16,490 nucleotides of DNA from Verrucomicrobiota bacterium (lineage in GTDB: Bacteria > Verrucomicrobiota > Verrucomicrobiia > Limisphaerales > UBA8199), in NCBI GenBank assembly GCA_026397855.1, contig JAPLUA010000010.1:1-16490 (forward strand), written 5' to 3'. Both the position numbers and the translations under genes were made by a program. The notes under the pieces are model-generated. The model saw nothing but the letters and a program-made list of their open reading frames with translations. It was not told the origin of the DNA and made no database searches. This document shows positions 1 to 7,041 of the stretch, one piece after another (within the stretch, counting starts at the first letter, position 1; each line of letters opens with the position of its first letter).

Positions 1-120
1 GGCCGGGGAGAGGGGGCACACCATGTCGTCTATCCCGCGGTCTTATCAGTAAGTTCATTTCTCTGTGCTCTCTGCGTTGATTCAACTGCGCTTTGTGGTT
101 GCAGGAATGGAGACTCTTCC
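1..120. repeat. Intergenic remnants of dispersed repeats
   Basis: No credible gene is visible here. The first 12 bases (GGCCGGGGAGAG) are identical to 10109-10120, inside the repeat block embedded in the 12-heme cytochrome gene, so the left edge probably cuts through another copy of that dispersed palindromic element. Bases 60-110 have a CTCTGTG/CTCTGCG/TTTGTGG flavour that, from general experience, recurs between genes in environmental Verrucomicrobiota and Planctomycetota genomes. The short plus-strand reading frames that begin here run antisense into the minus-strand cytochrome and have no protein features. Confidence 0.35.
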
Positions 121-169
121 AAAAACAGAAAGGCGGGCTTTGGCGGATTTCTCCGCGCAAAGCCCGCCT
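121..169 (-). terminator. Rho-independent terminator of the c554/PKD cytochrome gene
   Basis: Read on the minus strand, 169-158 and 142-131 form a perfect 12-bp stem (AGGCGGGCTTTG against CAAAGCCCGCCT). It encloses a second small hairpin, GCGGA-loop-TCCGC at 156-143. The stem is followed at 130-121 by the T-rich tract TTCTGTTTTT. It lies 25 bases beyond the TAA stop at 196-194, the right place to end that transcript. No T tract follows on the plus side, so it should act only for the minus-strand gene. Confidence 0.85.
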
Positions 170-193
170 GAATTCAGGCTCGAACGCCCCGCC

Positions 194-2113
194 TTACGGC
201 GTCACCGTGATAAAGGCGTTGGACGTGGTAGTGGTACTTCCTCCCGCCGTAGTGGCCCTGAGGGAGATGTTGTAGGTCAGATTGGTGCTATACACATTGG
301 TGAAGGTATAGACCGTGTCCTGGCTGTAGATGGACTGCCCGTTGATGCTCCATCGCCACAGCGTCACGCTATTCGTATTGCTGCTGGTATTGGAGAAGGT
401 CACCGTCAGCGGCGTCGCACCGGTCCGGGGGGTGGCAGTAAACGAAACCACGGGCTTGGCAGCCACGTTGATGTAATTCGTGCGATACAACGTTTGGGTG
501 CCGCTGGGGCCAGCAGCCGTCAACGTAACGACATAGCTGCCGGGCACGGTATAGATGTTCGTCGGATTAGCGAGCGTGGAGGTGTTTCCGTCGCCGAAGT
601 TCCAGCTGTAGTTGGTCACGCCAACTCCATAGTTGGTGAACCCGACACTCATCGGCGTGTAGCCGGCGGTGGTAAAGGCCTTGAAGTTGGCCAGGGTGAA
701 CTGGTTCAAGACTTTGGTTTCAGCGTCGGTGAGCATGAATGAGGTATAGTTCGGATTATGCACGCCGAGACTGCCGTCGTTGAGCGCAATATACGAGTTG
801 AACCGGGCCTGCTTGATGGCATCCGGAATCTCTAACTGATCCGCGGCGGATGGACCCGCATTGGTGATGCTGGATAGCAACCCGGGCGTGGTGAATTCCC
901 AGCCATTCTGCTTATACTTAGTGGCATTGGCCGCGCCGAAGAGGTTGGTTCCGTAAGTAATTGCCCACTGGTTCAGCAGGGCGGCTATATTGTTGAGTTT
1001 GGTGGTGGTGGTCACCTGCGTATCCTCATACCTCGGCACACTTCCGTGACAGCCGCTGAGGGTGCAGTTGTAGGTGCTCAGTTCGAAGGTGTGCCCGGTG
1101 TAATTTGTATTGGCATTGACAGCGTAGCTCGGAACGTGGCAGGTGGCGCACTGATTTGTGTTGTAGTTGCCGCTGCTGCCGCTCACGCCGACACCGTGGC
1201 GCGCGATGTAATTCGTGGCAACGCCGCTGGAGTTGGTGGTGAGATAATCAGGCTGCACAATGCCCACGAGCACGTTGTATTGGACCGAATGGTGCGGCCC
1301 GCGGCTAAAGCTGACATTCGTAGTCAAGCCGACCGTGATGTTGGTCGCTGTGACAACCACATTGGTCATTGTCCGGCCGATAACATAGCTGTTGGTCTGA
1401 ATGCCGTAACGGTTGGTCGTGTAGATGTTGGTATAGATATTGACGTAGGCAATATTGGTCAGCTGCGGCCCCAGGTTCGTGATCAGGCCAAAAGACCTGC
1501 CGTCCCATCGCGCTCCCCGCGTGTTATGGCATTGGCCGCAGATCTGGATTTTTGGGTCATACATGCTCGCAAAGGTGGTATTCATGAAACTCACACCGGT
1601 CGCAACCCCGAAGCTATTATAATTGGTCCGCTTGTCGGTCGTGGTGGGCATCGTGAAATAGTTGGTCGAGCGCGTTGGATTGCGCAACTGGGCGGTGTAA
1701 ACGTCCGAGTGGGGATCATGGCAGGTGGCGCATGCGGCGCTCCAAGCGGCCGAGTCCTGCGCGCACGGCATCACCAGGGGGTTCGTTATGCCTGTCTGGC
1801 GTGCTTCATAATCGGCTAGCATCGCCATGCGGGCCGCTGCCGAGTGGCAAATGCCGCATGAGGCGGCGCGATCCTGGCCCTGGTCATACAGGGGATGGTT
1901 CGCCGGGCCGTAGAGACTGTAAATGATGCCGGTGGTGGCGTTTGTCTTCAGCGTGAGGTTGGCATTGGTGGTGACGTAATACCCATACCAGGTGTTGCTC
2001 GGGGTGACGTAAAGGTTGGTGTAGTAAACGCCATTGGCAACTCCGTATTTGACGTCATCAGTAGGTGGGGTGGTGGCTGCCGGTATGGCATCCGCCGCAG
2101 ATGGCCGGATCAA
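194..2113 (-). CDS. Nine-heme c554-like cytochrome with PKD domains, C-terminal fragment after frameshift
   Basis: This is the C-terminal 621 or so residues of a protein whose N-terminus is at 2765-2058 in another frame. It contains four CxxCH sites (CGICH, CATCH, CGQCH, CATCH) and one CX4CH site (CTLSGCH), all in the first 60 percent. An Asn/Thr-rich linker with repeated 'TN' steps lies between. The C-terminus holds two PKD-type Ig-like domains, the first with the classic WNFGDG turn and the second with WRWSING. PKD domains are known from surface proteins and adhesins, so the cytochrome probably sits outside the cell or on its surface. The listed start at 2113 is a TTG inside the overlap and is unlikely to be a real start. 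Joining the two frames by removing one base gives 856 residues and restores a typical sequence after the fourth heme. Whether the shift is real or a sequencing error is open. Confidence 0.8.
   Translation of the reverse strand: MIRPSAADAIPAATTPPTDDVKYGVANGVYYTNLYVTPSNTWYGYYVTTNANLTLKTNATTGIIYSLYGPANHPLYDQGQDRAASCGICHSAAARMAMLADYEARQTGITNPLVMPCAQDSAAWSAACATCHDPHSDVYTAQLRNPTRSTNYFTMPTTTDKRTNYNSFGVATGVSFMNTTFASMYDPKIQICGQCHNTRGARWDGRSFGLITNLGPQLTNIAYVNIYTNIYTTNRYGIQTNSYVIGRTMTNVVVTATNITVGLTTNVSFSRGPHHSVQYNVLVGIVQPDYLTTNSSGVATNYIARHGVGVSGSSGNYNTNQCATCHVPSYAVNANTNYTGHTFELSTYNCTLSGCHGSVPRYEDTQVTTTTKLNNIAALLNQWAITYGTNLFGAANATKYKQNGWEFTTPGLLSSITNAGPSAADQLEIPDAIKQARFNSYIALNDGSLGVHNPNYTSFMLTDAETKVLNQFTLANFKAFTTAGYTPMSVGFTNYGVGVTNYSWNFGDGNTSTLANPTNIYTVPGSYVVTLTAAGPSGTQTLYRTNYINVAAKPVVSFTATPRTGATPLTVTFSNTSSNTNSVTLWRWSINGQSIYSQDTVYTFTNVYSTNLTYNISLRATTAGGSTTTTSNAFITVTP
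2045..2075 (-). other. Single-base frameshift inside the c554/PKD cytochrome
   Basis: Minus-strand bases here read CACCACCCCACCTAC then TGATGACGTC. In the N-terminal frame the stop TGA follows HHPTY directly. Removing one base, either the T after TAC or one C of the CCCC run, joins HHPTY (or HHPPT) to DDVKYGV. The two coding frames overlap by 56 bases, and heme motifs and signal peptide divide cleanly between them, so this is one broken gene rather than two. A C-run slip favours sequencing or replication slippage. Confidence 0.75.
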
Positions 2114-2765
2114 TGCTGGCCGCAGGACGGATCAGGGTTTTGTCGCTATATATATGCCAGCCTGCGGGGCCATGGCAATTCTCGCAGCCGACATCTGTTA
2201 GATGAGGAGTAGCGGCGCGGCTTGTGTAGCCGGTCGGTTGGCCATAGCCCACCGTGTGGCACGGAAGGCAGGCCGGATTGCTGTCCTGGTGGATATTGGC
2301 CAGCGTGTTCAAGGCCGTGGCATGGGCCGTAAAGCTCCATTCGCTGTACTTGCTGCTGTGGCAGCCTCCGCAGGAGTTTGCGCTGCCATAGTAATTGGAC
2401 TGGTTCAGGCGGAAAAAGTAGGCATTGGTCGGATCCGGATTGGGCACCGTCTGGCACCAGGCAAAATCGGATGCTACGGCAACCCCGCCCGCGGGAGCCC
2501 AGGGGCCGAGCACTGCGTTCGTCGAGGCTTCGACCTGGTATAGCCCCTGCATGCCGTACCAGCAAAACGTCGCGTTCGAGCTGGTTTGGGAGTAGGAGGT
2601 GATCGTAGCCGCGGCGGGAACGCCTCCCGGCAGGTTGCTTGGCGGACGATACATCTGCGCTTGTGCGGAGGCCCCCAGAAGGGCGCCCAGGATGACAGCA
2701 GCCACCGGACCGGTTGCGGCTGGCCTGGCGATGCGGCGGAGGTTGGACGGGTAGGTCGGTTTCAT
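2058..2765 (-). CDS. Nine-heme c554-like cytochrome, N-terminal fragment with signal peptide
   Basis: The start ATG is at 2765. A basic n-region (RRIARP) and hydrophobic stretch ending ASAQA form a Sec signal peptide, so the protein is exported. Next comes a short beta-sandwich segment with the pattern YQVEASTN...GPWAP, which I associate with Verrucomicrobiota secreted proteins. Four heme sites follow: CGGCH with a KYSEW tail, CLPCH-TVGYG, CENCH-GPAGWH and CGGCH-TGSHHPTY. The order and the GxxCENCHGP box match the cytochrome c554/c' type multiheme family (CytC_554). In that family the HHPTY motif normally continues into a second half; here the frame closes with TGA right after HHPTY, and the continuation is found in the 2113-194 frame. 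No clear Shine-Dalgarno sequence precedes the ATG. The gene is divergent from the tetraheme cytochrome and may be an independent surface reductase or electron acceptor. Confidence 0.82.
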   Translation of the reverse strand: MKPTYPSNLRRIARPAATGPVAAVILGALLGASAQAQMYRPPSNLPGGVPAAATITSYSQTSSNATFCWYGMQGLYQVEASTNAVLGPWAPAGGVAVASDFAWCQTVPNPDPTNAYFFRLNQSNYYGSANSCGGCHSSKYSEWSFTAHATALNTLANIHQDSNPACLPCHTVGYGQPTGYTSRAATPHLTDVGCENCHGPAGWHIYSDKTLIRPAASIDPAICGGCHTGSHHPTY

Positions 2766-3248
2766 TGGCTCGAGTTTATAATGTTAAGTTGCTTTTTCTG
2801 TTCACTGGTGCGGCTCGTATCCAGCTCCCGGGGCGTCACACACACTGTCGCGTAAGCCGCCGGCGCACACGCATATATTATTTAATCCCATCTTCAATCA
2901 CCGCCGTAATCGCGACTACACTTGTCTTGCTTTTCTTTGAACATTTGTTGCTCTGGCGTGAGCAAGCATGCCGGGTCGGGCAGGGCTGTTCACCCTATTA
3001 GGGAAGTTTAATAAATGAAACGCACGATGATTTGGCTTTATTATCAGACCTTTCTGCCGGTCCTTCGGATCCGGGTGTGAGATTCACATCCCGTGCAGAC
3101 GCTTGCCCAAAAGATGGTTAAAGTTTTGCAAAATAGGTGTAGTAATGAATCCAGCCAGACGCAAGACTGCAGCATGAAATGAAACGGATTTCATCCGGCG
3201 ATTGCGCGCGACGGTTATGGGAACACGGAAAGCGTGGCCGGTGGAAGT

Positions 3249-3276
3249 TAGACAACAAATGACTAGTACGGATAAT
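3249..3276 (+). promoter_or_regulatory. Candidate sigma-70 promoter of the tetraheme cytochrome gene
   Basis: TAGACA at 3249-3254 matches TTGACA at five of six positions. GATAAT at 3271-3276 matches TATAAT at five of six. The spacing is 16 bases. Transcription would begin near 3283 and leave a leader of about 140 bases before the ATG at 3423. This is a pattern match only. Confidence 0.42.
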
Positions 3277-3283
3277 TTTCGGC

Positions 3284-3422
3284 AGAAGGATCTGGGCTGC
3301 GAGGTCGCAGCTGCGTCAAGCCGTTTGCCGGAGGGCGCTGCGCTCAGCTAGAAAGCTGGGCTGGCCCAACTAAACTAACAAAAACAACCAATACTGCCCG
3401 ACACGAAAACTCATCTGCCAAT
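3284..3422 (+). promoter_or_regulatory. Hairpin-rich 5' leader of the tetraheme cytochrome
   Basis: The predicted untranslated leader holds two stable hairpins: GCTGCG-AGGT-CGCAGC at 3296-3311, and a seven-base-pair stem CTCAGCT-AGAA-AGCTGGG at 3343-3360. The last 55 bases before the ATG are unstructured and A/C-rich with no clear Shine-Dalgarno sequence. A structured leader before an abundant secreted cytochrome could stabilise the mRNA, bind a regulator or act as a riboswitch. I could not assign it to any known class. Confidence 0.3.
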
Positions 3423-4196
3423 ATGAAAAAAACAAATCTACTCGCAATCGGCTTCGCCGCGGGCGCCACCGTCTTGCTGTCGCCTATGGGGCTCCAGGCG
3501 GGCGTCCTCGATTCTCCGCACGATTTCTCAACCCGCTCCTGGAATAACTCCCCCTCGGACCCGAACAGCGTTTGTAGCCCCTGCCATCAGGCTCACACGC
3601 CCATCCACTCGGGCGCCGCCGGTTCGCTTGTGCAGCTTCCGATTCCGTTGTGGAACCACGACACCTCAACCGGTCCCTGGCAGATGTATAACACCAACAA
3701 TGTGTTGGCCTCCACGATGAAAGCGACTCCGGCACCCACTCCCCAGGGCCCGTCCCTGGCCTGCTTGAGCTGCCATGATGGAACGGTTGCGATCAATGCT
3801 TACGGTGGCGCCAGCGCCGCAAACAGGACCCCCGCTGAGACGATCGGCGCGGCCGGCCCTCAGATCGGGCCCGACCTGACCCACACTCACCCGATCTCGT
3901 TCACCTACGATGCGAACCTGGTCGGCACAGGCCCCAACCAGGACCGGTGGCTGTTCAACCCGGACACCACTCAGGTGCTGCAGCCTGATAGCGGAGTTTT
4001 CGTCCCGGGCAACAACATGACGATCACCGGTTTCCTCCTTGCCAAGAATCACCAGCTGGAGTGCATCTCCTGCCATGATGTGCATAACCAGGAGGGCTCG
4101 CCCTTCAACCTCGCGTCCAATCCCAAGCTCGTCAAAATCGTCGGCACGCAAGCCGGCAAGGGCAGTTTGCTCTGCAGAAGCTGCCACAATAAGTAA
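3423..4196 (+). CDS. Secreted tetraheme c-type cytochrome, OmcE-like candidate
   Basis: The 257-residue protein begins with a Sec signal peptide (MKKTNLLAIG..., likely cleaved after LQA at residue 26). It has exactly four heme sites: CSPCH 51-55, CLSCH 114-118, CISCH 214-218 and CRSCH 251-255. Conserved spacers are SPHDFS near residue 31, PLWNHD near 75, CLSCHDGTVAI, and DLTHTHPISFTYD near 151. The extra histidines are likely distal heme ligands. The same PLWNH...CLSCHDGT...HPISFTYD...CxSCHD.H pattern forms the N-terminal third of the 12-heme protein at 10010. From memory it resembles the tetraheme family that includes the Geobacter filament protein OmcE; this needs a structural comparison. 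It has its own promoter and terminator, so it is probably made separately and perhaps in large amounts. Confidence 0.85.
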   Translation: MKKTNLLAIGFAAGATVLLSPMGLQAGVLDSPHDFSTRSWNNSPSDPNSVCSPCHQAHTPIHSGAAGSLVQLPIPLWNHDTSTGPWQMYNTNNVLASTMKATPAPTPQGPSLACLSCHDGTVAINAYGGASAANRTPAETIGAAGPQIGPDLTHTHPISFTYDANLVGTGPNQDRWLFNPDTTQVLQPDSGVFVPGNNMTITGFLLAKNHQLECISCHDVHNQEGSPFNLASNPKLVKIVGTQAGKGSLLCRSCHNK

Positions 4197-4270
4197 GTTC
4201 TGCTTTCGCCACCTGACCCGGCCATGCTTCAATCGGAAGCTGGATCTGCGGTGCCGGTGGAGGATTCCGG

Positions 4271-4305
4271 GCGGTCTTCGGAGAGCTGAAGACCGCTCTT
4301 TTTTT
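4271..4305 (+). terminator. Rho-independent terminator after the tetraheme cytochrome
   Basis: GCGGTCTTC at 4271-4279 pairs perfectly with GAAGACCGC at 4288-4296 across an eight-base loop. It is followed by TC and seven T residues (4299-4305). It lies 75 bases after the TAA at 4194-4196. It separates the tetraheme gene from the operon that starts at 4382. A second imperfect stem (GCGCGCGGA against TCCG..CGCGC, 4309-4334) follows without a T tract. Confidence 0.92.
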
Positions 4306-4381
4306 GGGGCGCGCGGATTTCGTTCCGCTCGCGCGAATAGGCACGGCGATTTTGTGATTGGATCAGCAACAGCATAAAACC

Positions 4382-5461
4382 ATGTTCTCAACTGTCCGGC
4401 TCACGTGTATTATCAGTCGTTGTGCCTTGCTCGCGCTCCTGCTCCTGAGCGGTTGTGTGGCCTCAAGGAAGGCGACCCGAAAAGCCTACTCCTTCTTTCC
4501 TCCGGCGCCCGATGAGCCGCGCATCCAATACCTCACCGCGTTCTCTTCCGACCTCGAACTCGGCCGCACTCCCAGTTTTGCCGATTTTATCACGGGCCGG
4601 CCGGCCGGCGCGAGCCCCCTGGTCAAGCCCTATGGCTTGGCCTCAACCCAGGGCAAGCTCTACGTCTGCGATACCATGGCCGCCTCCATCCAGATCTTTG
4701 ACCTGGTGAAGCGGCGCTCACGCTATTTTGCCCCCCGCGGTGAGGGCCGCCTCCAGACCCCCATTAACATTACGGTGGACAGTGACGGCACCAGGGATGT
4801 TGCAGACACCGGGCGCAGCCAGGTTCTCATCTACGGCAAGGATGACAGCTATGTGGCCGCCATGGGGACCAAGGATGAAATGAAGCCGACCGATGTCGCC
4901 ATCACGGCAGACCGGCTTTATGTGACCGATCTTAAGAACCACAGCGTCCGGGTTTACAGCAAGGCGGACCGGAAGCTCTTGTTCTCCATCCCCCGGGATC
5001 CCAAGGCCGAGAAGGGCCGGCTGTTCTCCCCCACCAACCTGGCCATTGACCCGAAGGGCCGGCTTGTTGTGTCCGATCTTGGGGCCTTCTCCGTCCAGGT
5101 TTATGATCTGGAGGGCAACTATCAGCGCACGATTGGCGAACAGGGTATCGCTCCGGGGCTCTTCGCCCGGCCCAAAGGCGTGGCCACGGATCGCCAGGGG
5201 ATTTCCTACGTGGTGGATGCGGCCACCCAGGTGGTCCAGATGTTCGATGCAGACGGACGCCTGCTCATGTTCTTCGGCCAGGCCGGCAGCAGCGGCGACG
5301 GCGAACTGTATCTCCCGGCTTCCGTCGAGCTGGATTACGAAAACGTGGCTCTGTTGCAGAAGAAAGCGGCCCCGGGGTTCAAGATCGAATACTTGATCTG
5401 GGTCACCAGCCAGTTTGGCCCTCACAAGGTGAGCGTTTACGGATTCGGGTCCAGGAAGTAA
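4382..5461 (+). CDS. NHL-repeat beta-propeller lipoprotein
   Basis: I chose the ATG at 4382 over an in-frame TTG at 4358 because it places a normal lipoprotein signal directly at the N-terminus: hydrophobic LLALLLL, then lipobox LSGC with the lipidated Cys at residue 25. A proline-rich segment, FFPPAPDEPRIQYL, follows. The rest is a series of about six NHL-type blades with the repeated theme P.gla.d..g.lyV.D....v.vfd, for example KPYGLA, PTDVAI, PTNLAIDPKGRLVVSD and RPKGVATDRQG. NHL propellers are protein-binding scaffolds; such genes sit beside outer-membrane cytochrome genes in other EET bacteria. The protein shares its N-terminal layout (P..P..YL...DLG...F..ITG....SP..KP.GLA) with the protein at 8964, so the two are paralogs. 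As first gene of the operon it may help assemble or anchor the conduit. No convincing promoter was found in 4306-4381. Confidence 0.85.
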   Translation: MFSTVRLTCIISRCALLALLLLSGCVASRKATRKAYSFFPPAPDEPRIQYLTAFSSDLELGRTPSFADFITGRPAGASPLVKPYGLASTQGKLYVCDTMAASIQIFDLVKRRSRYFAPRGEGRLQTPINITVDSDGTRDVADTGRSQVLIYGKDDSYVAAMGTKDEMKPTDVAITADRLYVTDLKNHSVRVYSKADRKLLFSIPRDPKAEKGRLFSPTNLAIDPKGRLVVSDLGAFSVQVYDLEGNYQRTIGEQGIAPGLFARPKGVATDRQGISYVVDAATQVVQMFDADGRLLMFFGQAGSSGDGELYLPASVELDYENVALLQKKAAPGFKIEYLIWVTSQFGPHKVSVYGFGSRK

Positions 5462-5484
5462 CCGCGTGCGCGGCAGGCCGCTTT

Positions 5485-7041
5485 ATGCGCTTAACCCAAT
5501 CGCACAACTCAAGCACTTCCGCCAGCCGGCCACTTGCCCTCAGGTGCGGCCTGTTCGGTCTGCTCGCCGGCCTGTTTGTGCTCGCCGGCTGTTCCGGCCC
5601 CGCCAAACAAAAGTGGCTGGCTTTCTTCTTTGACGGTGTGCCGGTGTCGGGCGCGGCCACCAACAATGCCCAGGCCCGCCTTGTCGCCGGCTCCCAGGGA
5701 ACCAATGCCCCCGGCCAGCCTGCCGCTCCTCCCAGACTGCTGAAGCCCTACATTCATCCCCCCTACGCGAAGCGGCAATGCGCAGATTGTCACCAGTCCA
5801 AGTCTTCGCAGAGGATGGCCGGCAAAGGCGCAACCGTCTGCTTTAACTGCCACAAGGATACCCTTATCGCGGGCAAGGTTAAGCATCAGCCCGTCGAGAA
5901 CGGCGAATGCGTCGCCTGCCATAATCCTCACCAGGCATTCAACACCAACCTGCTGTCCCAGCTCCCGCCAGCCTTGTGCGGCAAGTGCCATGATCCTTTC
6001 CCGAAAACCGCCAAGAGCAGGCATCAGCCGGTCGAAAACGGCGAGTGCGTCTCCTGCCACAACCCGCATAGCTCCGATAACAAGAAGCTGCTGGTTAAAC
6101 CCGGCGCGAAGCTGTGCTACGAATGCCACGAGGAGATTCCGCAGCAGCTCGCCAAGGCTAAGGTCAAACACCAGCCGGTCGAAAACGGCGAATGTGTCTC
6201 CTGCCACAACCCGCACCAGGAATGTGTCTCCTGCCACAACCCGCACCAGTCGGACAATAAGAAGCTGCTGCTCAAGCCCGGCGGCAAGCTCTGCGCCGAA
6301 TGCCACGAGGAGATCCCGCAGCAGCTCGCCAAGGCCAAGGTCAAACACCAGCCGGTCGAAAACGGCGAATGTGTCTCCTGCCACAACCCGCACCAGTCGG
6401 ACAATAAGAAGCTGCTGCTCAAGCCCGGTGCCAAGCTGTGCGCCGAGTGCCATGAGGAGATCTCGCAGCAGCTTGCCAAGGCCAAGGTTAAACATCAGCC
6501 GGTCGAGAACGGCGAATGCGCCTCCTGTCACAATCCCCACCAGTCCGATAATAAGAAGCTGCTGCTCAAGCCCGGCGGCAAGCTGTGCGCCGAATGCCAC
6601 GAGGAGATCCCGCAGCAGCTCGCCAAGGCCAAGTTCAAACACCAGCCGGTCGAGAACGGCGAATGCGTCTCCTGCCACAATCCCCACCAGTCGGACAACA
6701 AGAAGCTGCTGGCCAAGCCCGGCGGCAAGCTGTGCTACGAATGCCATGACGACCTGCAGCAGGCCATCGCCAAGGCCCCGTTCAAGCATGACCCGGCGGC
6801 AAACGGAGAGTGCGCGTCCTGCCACAACGCCCACCAGTCCAATGAAAAGAGCCTGCTCCTGAAGCCGCCTCGCCAGCTCTGTTTCGATTGCCATGAAGAG
6901 AAGGACATGGCCGCCGTCAAGGCCCACGCGGGAACTGCCGCCAGGGCCTGCGTTGAATGCCATGACCCGCACTGGGGGAAGGATAAGTTTCTGCTCAAAC
7001 CCGCCGCCGGCAAGGGCGCGGCCCGCACTCCCGGAAAATGA
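5485..7041 (+). CDS. 18-heme doubled-CXXCH repeat cytochrome lipoprotein
   Basis: The 518-residue protein begins with a lipoprotein signal (lipobox LAGC, lipidated Cys36, then SGP, compatible with outer-membrane sorting). A spacer of about 60 residues follows, with the phrase FFFDGVP. From residue 99 onward there are 18 CxxCH sites: CADCH, CFNCH, then alternating 'CVSCHNPHQ' and 'LCxECHEE' motifs in about seven 49-residue repeats, and a final CVECH-DPHW. Each unit has extra His residues (KHQPVE and NPHQ) that in doubled-CXXCH proteins serve as distal ligands. The layout suggests a long linear heme wire. The gene overlaps the barrel gene by ATGA, so the two are probably made together as a porin-cytochrome conduit. 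The body repeats are close at the DNA level, implying recent expansion, and one unit has an extra 30-bp duplication (6190-6249). It could face the periplasm, like MtrA, or be a surface partner; sequence alone does not tell. Confidence 0.88.
   Translation: MRLTQSHNSSTSASRPLALRCGLFGLLAGLFVLAGCSGPAKQKWLAFFFDGVPVSGAATNNAQARLVAGSQGTNAPGQPAAPPRLLKPYIHPPYAKRQCADCHQSKSSQRMAGKGATVCFNCHKDTLIAGKVKHQPVENGECVACHNPHQAFNTNLLSQLPPALCGKCHDPFPKTAKSRHQPVENGECVSCHNPHSSDNKKLLVKPGAKLCYECHEEIPQQLAKAKVKHQPVENGECVSCHNPHQECVSCHNPHQSDNKKLLLKPGGKLCAECHEEIPQQLAKAKVKHQPVENGECVSCHNPHQSDNKKLLLKPGAKLCAECHEEISQQLAKAKVKHQPVENGECASCHNPHQSDNKKLLLKPGGKLCAECHEEIPQQLAKAKFKHQPVENGECVSCHNPHQSDNKKLLAKPGGKLCYECHDDLQQAIAKAPFKHDPAANGECASCHNAHQSNEKSLLLKPPRQLCFDCHEEKDMAAVKAHAGTAARACVECHDPHWGKDKFLLKPAAGKGAARTPGK
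5881..6930 (+). repeat. Tandem 147-bp repeats encoding two-heme units
   Basis: Units starting with Lys/Arg-His-Gln-Pro begin at 5881, about 6019, 6166, 6343, 6490, 6637 and 6784. From 6166 on the period is exactly 147 bases (49 residues), except the 6166 unit, which is 177 bases because of a 30-bp insertion. Copies at 6166-6783 differ by only scattered bases, mostly silent or conservative (AAGGTC/AAGGTT, GGCGGC/GGTGCC). The outer units are more diverged, the usual pattern of central repeat amplification by unequal exchange. Confidence 0.88.
6190..6249 (+). repeat. Perfect 30-bp tandem duplication adding a heme motif
   Basis: Bases 6190-6219 are repeated exactly at 6220-6249. Each copy encodes ECVSCHNPHQ. 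The duplication is in frame and adds an 18th CxxCH only ten residues after the previous one, breaking the regular spacing. All other units have one such motif per 49 residues. Confidence 0.95.

Larger units (their letters stand above)
2766..3422. other. 657-base divergent intergenic region
   Basis: No protein-coding gene is supported. On the minus-strand side, a weak promoter-like pair for the c554/PKD gene lies at 2804-2775 (TGAACA, 18 bases, TATAAA), which would leave almost no leader. Hairpins occur at 3072-3093 (CGGGTGTGA, loop GAT, TCACATCCCG with one bulge), with an overlapping alternative from about 3057, and at 3174-3194 (ATGAAAT, seven-base loop, ATTTCAT). CCGGC at 3195-3199 can pair with GCCGG at 3238-3242 and would enclose a small structured element. 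The plus-strand promoter and structured leader are listed separately. I looked for c-di-GMP and cobalamin riboswitch cores and did not find either. Confidence 0.5.

Noticed and set aside
3160..3360. c-di-GMP (GEMM) or cobalamin riboswitch
   Set aside because: GACGCAAGAC near 3157 and GGGAACACGG near 3219 resemble fragments of these motifs, but the remaining conserved core and helices are missing.
4358..4381. TTG start for the first NHL gene
   Set aside because: It would add eight polar residues (LDQQQHKT) ahead of a complete lipoprotein signal; the ATG at 4382 fits better.
5990..6862. A 290-codon plus-strand frame within the 18-heme gene
   Set aside because: Ser/Arg/Thr-rich translation in a shifted frame of the repeats; the heme frame is clearly the real one.
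5881..6930. CRISPR array
   Set aside because: The repeats are 147-bp coding units joined head to tail, without unique spacers, inside an open reading frame.
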